8,088 nucleotides of DNA from RBG-16-66-20 sp036262835. GTDB lineage: Bacteria; Pseudomonadota; Gammaproteobacteria; Burkholderiales; SG8-39. Location of the stretch: assembly GCA_036262835.1 (NCBI GenBank), contig DATAID010000061.1, positions 1 through 8,088 of the forward strand. Reading direction: 5' to 3'. The notes below the pieces were generated by a model. That model saw nothing but the letters and a program-made list of their open reading frames with translations, searched no databases and was not told the origin of the DNA. The first letter of the stretch is position 1. Every line of letters starts with the position of its first letter. Shown here piece after piece: positions 5,881 through 8,088 of the stretch. The position numbers were made by a program, and so were the translations under genes.

Positions 5881-5914
5881 AAAAAGGCTCGCCCGCTGGG
5901 GCGAGCCCTGTTTC
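5881..5914. terminator. Bidirectional intrinsic terminator
   Basis: A perfect 9-bp stem, GGCTCGCCC (5886-5894) and GGGCGAGCC (5899-5907), closes a GCTG loop. On the minus strand it is followed by TTTTT (plus A5885-5881); on the plus strand by CTGTTT. It sits between two convergent genes and can end both the GGDEF-EAL transcript and the Gly/Ala-rich protein transcript. It is stronger for the minus strand. Confidence 0.85.
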
Positions 5915-5925
5915 CACGAACGTTG

Positions 5926-6372
5926 TTACCGCGGACTGCCGCGCGCGAGGCGCGCGTCGTTGTCGATGCAGTTGGCCCTGGCCGATCCCGTCAACCCCGC
6001 GCAGGCCACTTGCGCCGGATAGACCGTCGGCGCGCCGGTCACATCGGTGTTGGTCGCCAGGCCGGGCCCGGTCACCGTCGGTGGGCCGCCGCTGCCTGCT
6101 CCGGTGCCCGAGGAGGCGTCGGCGCTGCCCGCGGGGCCCGCCGCCGCGCCGCCGGGGGCTGCCGCTGCCGCAGCGCCCGTGCCCGCGGCCCCGGTTCCAC
6201 CCGTGCCGCCAGGCGCCGCCGCGGCGGCTGCGCCCGTACCCGCGGCTCCTGTACCCGCACCCGTGCCAGCCGCGCCTGCGCCCGCGCCACCGGCGGCCTG
6301 GGCGAATGCCGCGCCGCTTGCGAAGGCGCTTGCGGCGATAAATGCGACTGCTGTCCATCTGACTCTTGTCAT
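5926..6372 (-). CDS. Secreted Gly/Ala-rich low-complexity protein
   Basis: A 148-residue protein. A signal peptide (MTRVRW, then a hydrophobic stretch to ASGAAFA) is probably cleaved before QAAGG at about residue 25. The next 75 residues are almost only Gly, Ala, Thr and Pro, with a 19-residue repeat present twice (from about 40 and 59: GTGAAGTG, six Ala, PGG). The C-terminal 50 residues are more complex and hold two cysteines in ACAGLTGSARANC, which may form a disulfide after export. The ATG at 6372 has an excellent SD, AAGGAGAT (6383-6376), and the signal peptide supports frame and strand over the Pro/Ala-rich frame on the opposite strand. No catalytic motif is visible; a periplasmic, surface or matrix role is a guess. 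The gene has its own terminator and probably its own promoter (sigma-54-like site at 6431-6444). Confidence 0.8.
   Translation of the reverse strand: MTRVRWTAVAFIAASAFASGAAFAQAAGGAGAGAAGTGAGTGAAGTGAAAAAAPGGTGGTGAAGTGAAAAAAPGGAAAGPAGSADASSGTGAGSGGPPTVTGPGLATNTDVTGAPTVYPAQVACAGLTGSARANCIDNDARLARGSPR
6142..6255 (-). repeat. Two-copy 57-bp tandem repeat inside the Gly/Ala-rich gene
   Basis: Copy 1 spans 6255-6199 and copy 2 6198-6142, in frame and coding for 19 residues each. By eye the copies agree at about three quarters of positions. Most differences fall at third codon positions, so the amino-acid repeat is kept while the DNA has diverged. Confidence 0.7.
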
Positions 6373-6399
6373 GGGATCTCCTTGGTGATTTTGCGAAGC

Positions 6400-6415
6400 G
6401 GCGAACGGATTCGCC
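6400..6415 (-). other. Leader hairpin upstream of the Gly/Ala-rich gene
   Basis: GGCGAA and TTCGCC form a perfect 6-bp stem around a 4-nt loop (TCCG on the minus strand). It lies 17 nt before the SD and within the leader predicted from the sigma-54-like site. No T-run follows, so it is more likely a stabilising or regulatory hairpin than a terminator. Confidence 0.4.
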
Positions 6416-6430
6416 GGTCCTCACGGGCGC

Positions 6431-6444
6431 GCAAGCGCCGTGCC
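6431..6444 (-). promoter_or_regulatory. Sigma-54 (RpoN) promoter candidate for the Gly/Ala-rich gene
   Basis: On the minus strand GGCACG (6444-6439), four bases, then TTGC (6434-6431). This matches all bases of the RpoN consensus core GGCACG-N4-TTGC, with the required GG-N10-GC spacing; only the preceding T is a C. Transcription would begin near 6420, about 48 nt before the ATG at 6372. No enhancer-binding regulator gene is visible in the window. Confidence 0.5.
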
Positions 6445-6514
6445 GAGAAGCGCTTGTTCTGGAATCAGCGGCTTGGCAATCGCGCCGGGCGCGCGCTGTC
6501 GGGCAGCGAACGGC

Positions 6515-7030
6515 CTAGAGCACGAAATCGTAAGTGACGGTGCGGACCGGTCCGGCAGGTCCCGGCTTGACGATGAGCGAGCGGTCGGCGCCGCGCGCTT
6601 CGCCGGGAAAATAGAGCTGCGTGGTGAGAAGCGGCCCGCCGCGCGTTTGCGTCTTCACGTGGATGTGGCGCGGCCGGCCCATGTAGGGCGGCGGCAGGTT
6701 GGTCTCCAGCCGATAGCGGCCCTGCGCGTCGGTCTCGACGATGCCTCGGTAGCGGAAGCCGAGCGCGTCGTATTCGCCTTTGTCGTTCGCATGCCAGAAA
6801 TCGAGCTTCACGCCGGCAAGCGGCCGGCAGGCGCTCATCGAGAGCACGAGCCCCGTCACGATCAGCTTCTCGGCGGTCGAATTCGCCTCCACGAGGCTCG
6901 CCTTGAGCGGCGCGCCCGGCTTGTAGAACGGGCCTTCGATGTCTTCCGGCGTGGGCAGGCCGCAGGATTGCTGCGCTCGGCCCACGAGGGGATACGCGAG
7001 GCCCGCGAGGATGAGCGCCCGACGGTGCAT
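6515..7030 (-). CDS. Exported intradiol ring-cleavage dioxygenase-like protein
   Basis: A 171-residue protein of the protocatechuate 3,4-dioxygenase/catechol dioxygenase fold. These enzymes use non-heme Fe(III) to cleave an aromatic ring between two hydroxyls. All four iron ligands are seen: Y87 (KGEYDA), Y116 (PPPYMG), H122 and H124 (RPRHIHV). The flanking blocks DFWHAN, DAQGRYR and TTQLYFPGE are characteristic. The N-terminus (MHRRALILAG...VGRAQQ) is a short export signal. The RR pair makes Tat possible, which would fit a metal enzyme folded before export. The start at 7030 lies 2 nt after the rtcB stop (TGA CC ATG), with the AAAGG of the rtcB end as SD, so translation is coupled to rtcB. 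The substrate is unknown: classical PCD has two subunits and is cytoplasmic, whereas this one is single, small and exported. No aromatic-degradation neighbours are visible. Confidence 0.9.
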   Translation of the reverse strand: MHRRALILAGLAYPLVGRAQQSCGLPTPEDIEGPFYKPGAPLKASLVEANSTAEKLIVTGLVLSMSACRPLAGVKLDFWHANDKGEYDALGFRYRGIVETDAQGRYRLETNLPPPYMGRPRHIHVKTQTRGGPLLTTQLYFPGEARGADRSLIVKPGPAGPVRTVTYDFVL

Positions 7031-7032
7031 GG

Positions 7033-8088
7033 TCAGCCTTTCACGCAGAGGACCTGCTTGAGAACGTGTACGACCTCGACCAGATCCGTTTGGTTCGCCA
7101 TCACCTCGTCGATGTCCTTGTAGGCGCCCGGAATCTCATCGAGCACGCCTTTGTCTTTGCGGCAGATGACGCCTTCGGTTTGCTTCTCCAGATCGGCGAT
7201 CGTGAATTTCTTCGTCGCCTGGTTGCGCCCCATTTGCCGCCCGGCGCCGTGCGCGCACGACTGGAAGCTCTCGGCGGCACCGCGGCCGCGCACGATGTAG
7301 CTGCGCGTGCCCATGCTGCCCGGAATGATGCCGAGCTCGCCCGCGCGCGCGCGGATCGCACCCTTCCTCGTGAGCCACACATCCTCGCCGTAGTGGCGCT
7401 CGCGCTCGACGTAGTTGTGGTGGCAATTGACCGCCTCCTCCGTCACTTCGAAGGACGGCAGATGGCGCCGCATCGCGCCGAGCACCAGATCGAGCATCTC
7501 CTCGCGGTTGGCGCGCGCATAGTCCTGCGCCCAGCCCACCGCCTCCACGTAGTCGTCGAAGTGCTGCGCGCCCTCGCGGAAGTAGGCGAGGTTGCGGTCG
7601 GGGAGATGGATCTGATGCTTTTCGGCGTCCTTTTTCGCCAGCTCGATGAAGTACATGCCGATCGCGTTGCCGATGCCGCGGCTGCCCGAATGCAGCATCA
7701 CCCAGACTCGGTTCGATTCGTCGAGGCAGAGCTCGATGAAATGGTTGCCGCCGCCGAGCGTGCCCATCTGGCGGACCCAGCTCGAATTCTTGCCCATGCG
7801 CTTCTCGACGCCGGGATGCTTTTGAAGAATGGGGTTCAACGTTCTCTTGAAGGGTCGGGCCGCATCCGAGGCCTCGTCATGCTGGTTGAACCCCACGGGC
7901 ACATCCCTGGAGATTTGCGCAAACACGCTCTTCAGCGTCTTTTCTTCAAGCTGGTTTGCGGAAAGAGACAAGCGGCTGGCGATCATTCCGCAACCGATAT
8001 CGACCCCGACGGCGGCGGGAATGATGGCCTTCAGCGTCGGGATGACGGAGCCTACGGTCGCCCCAATCCCGAGGTGAACGTCGGGCAT
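7033..8088 (-). CDS. rtcB: RNA-splicing ligase RtcB (5' end outside window)
   Basis: A GTP- and Mn-dependent RNA ligase joining 2',3'-cyclic- or 3'-phosphate ends to 5'-OH ends in RNA repair or tRNA healing. 351 residues are present. By comparison with E. coli RtcB (408 residues), about 45 N-terminal residues lie beyond the window, and the ATG at 8088 corresponds to the internal MPDVHLG motif, not the true start. Motifs: VDIGCGM (D30, C33), GNHFIE (H116), HSGSRG (H133), NCHHNY (H223/H224), and CAHGAGR, whose H280 matches the histidine that takes GMP. The C-terminus ends in VLCVKG, as in E. coli. A variant is PTLKAII, where E. coli has PTKGAII. The active site appears complete. It is the upstream member of a tight unit with the dioxygenase gene; its regulators cannot be seen here. 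Confidence 0.96.
   Translation of the reverse strand: MPDVHLGIGATVGSVIPTLKAIIPAAVGVDIGCGMIASRLSLSANQLEEKTLKSVFAQISRDVPVGFNQHDEASDAARPFKRTLNPILQKHPGVEKRMGKNSSWVRQMGTLGGGNHFIELCLDESNRVWVMLHSGSRGIGNAIGMYFIELAKKDAEKHQIHLPDRNLAYFREGAQHFDDYVEAVGWAQDYARANREEMLDLVLGAMRRHLPSFEVTEEAVNCHHNYVERERHYGEDVWLTRKGAIRARAGELGIIPGSMGTRSYIVRGRGAAESFQSCAHGAGRQMGRNQATKKFTIADLEKQTEGVICRKDKGVLDEIPGAYKDIDEVMANQTDLVEVVHVLKQVLCVKG

Noticed and set aside
6047..6388. Pro/Ala/Val-rich plus-strand frame
   Set aside because: Complement of the Gly/Ala-rich gene. The minus frame has the signal peptide, strong SD and terminator; this one has none of them.
6440..7123. 227-codon plus-strand frame
   Set aside because: Antisense to the intradiol dioxygenase gene, whose iron ligands and family motifs are all present on the minus strand.

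Overview
The window reads as chromosomal DNA of a GC-rich proteobacterium, most likely a betaproteobacterium. The reasons are the general codon use (hand-counted about 73% G+C over 4561-4620), the Azotobacter-type 7Fe ferredoxin, an E. coli-type RtcB, and a GGDEF-EAL protein with a sensor layout common in that class. The species cannot be named from this sequence.

Left part (1-1337): an accessory island that I read as an integron gene-cassette array with no integrase in view (a CALIN-like cluster). Three short genes all run on the minus strand. They are compositionally distinct (about 46% G+C over 1-180) and are separated by two quasi-palindromic sites at 230-296 and 929-1006. Both sites have the attC layout: outer arms TAAC/GTTA, a 2-versus-3 nt unpaired spacer, inner arms of 4-6 bp and a GC-rich hairpin. 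A third recombination core, GTTAGAC, lies just upstream of the rightmost cassette gene. The two complete cassettes are about 699 bp and 402 bp. They carry a TPR lipoprotein and a small unknown protein; the third cassette is cut by the window edge.

Middle part (1338-5877): fdxA (minus strand), with a clear intrinsic terminator that abuts the cassette array, is divergent from a two-gene plus-strand unit. That unit encodes a membrane cytochrome b and a Tat-exported, lipid-anchored molybdopterin oxidoreductase, probably a redox pair working at the outer face of the inner membrane. A bifunctional, apparently intact GGDEF-EAL protein with two membrane segments and a PAS domain follows. It converges on a perfect bidirectional terminator.

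Right part (5878-8088, all minus strand): the 5'-truncated rtcB RNA ligase gene is followed after 2 nt by an exported intradiol dioxygenase-like protein. Then comes a separate gene for a secreted Gly/Ala-rich protein with an internal 57-bp repeat. Upstream of that gene is a strong sequence match to a sigma-54 promoter and a leader hairpin.

The most notable content is the cassette array, including a cassette gene entering from the window edge. Next are the putative RpoN-controlled Gly/Ala-rich secreted protein and the rtcB-dioxygenase coupling. All family assignments are from motif recognition by eye; no database search was possible.
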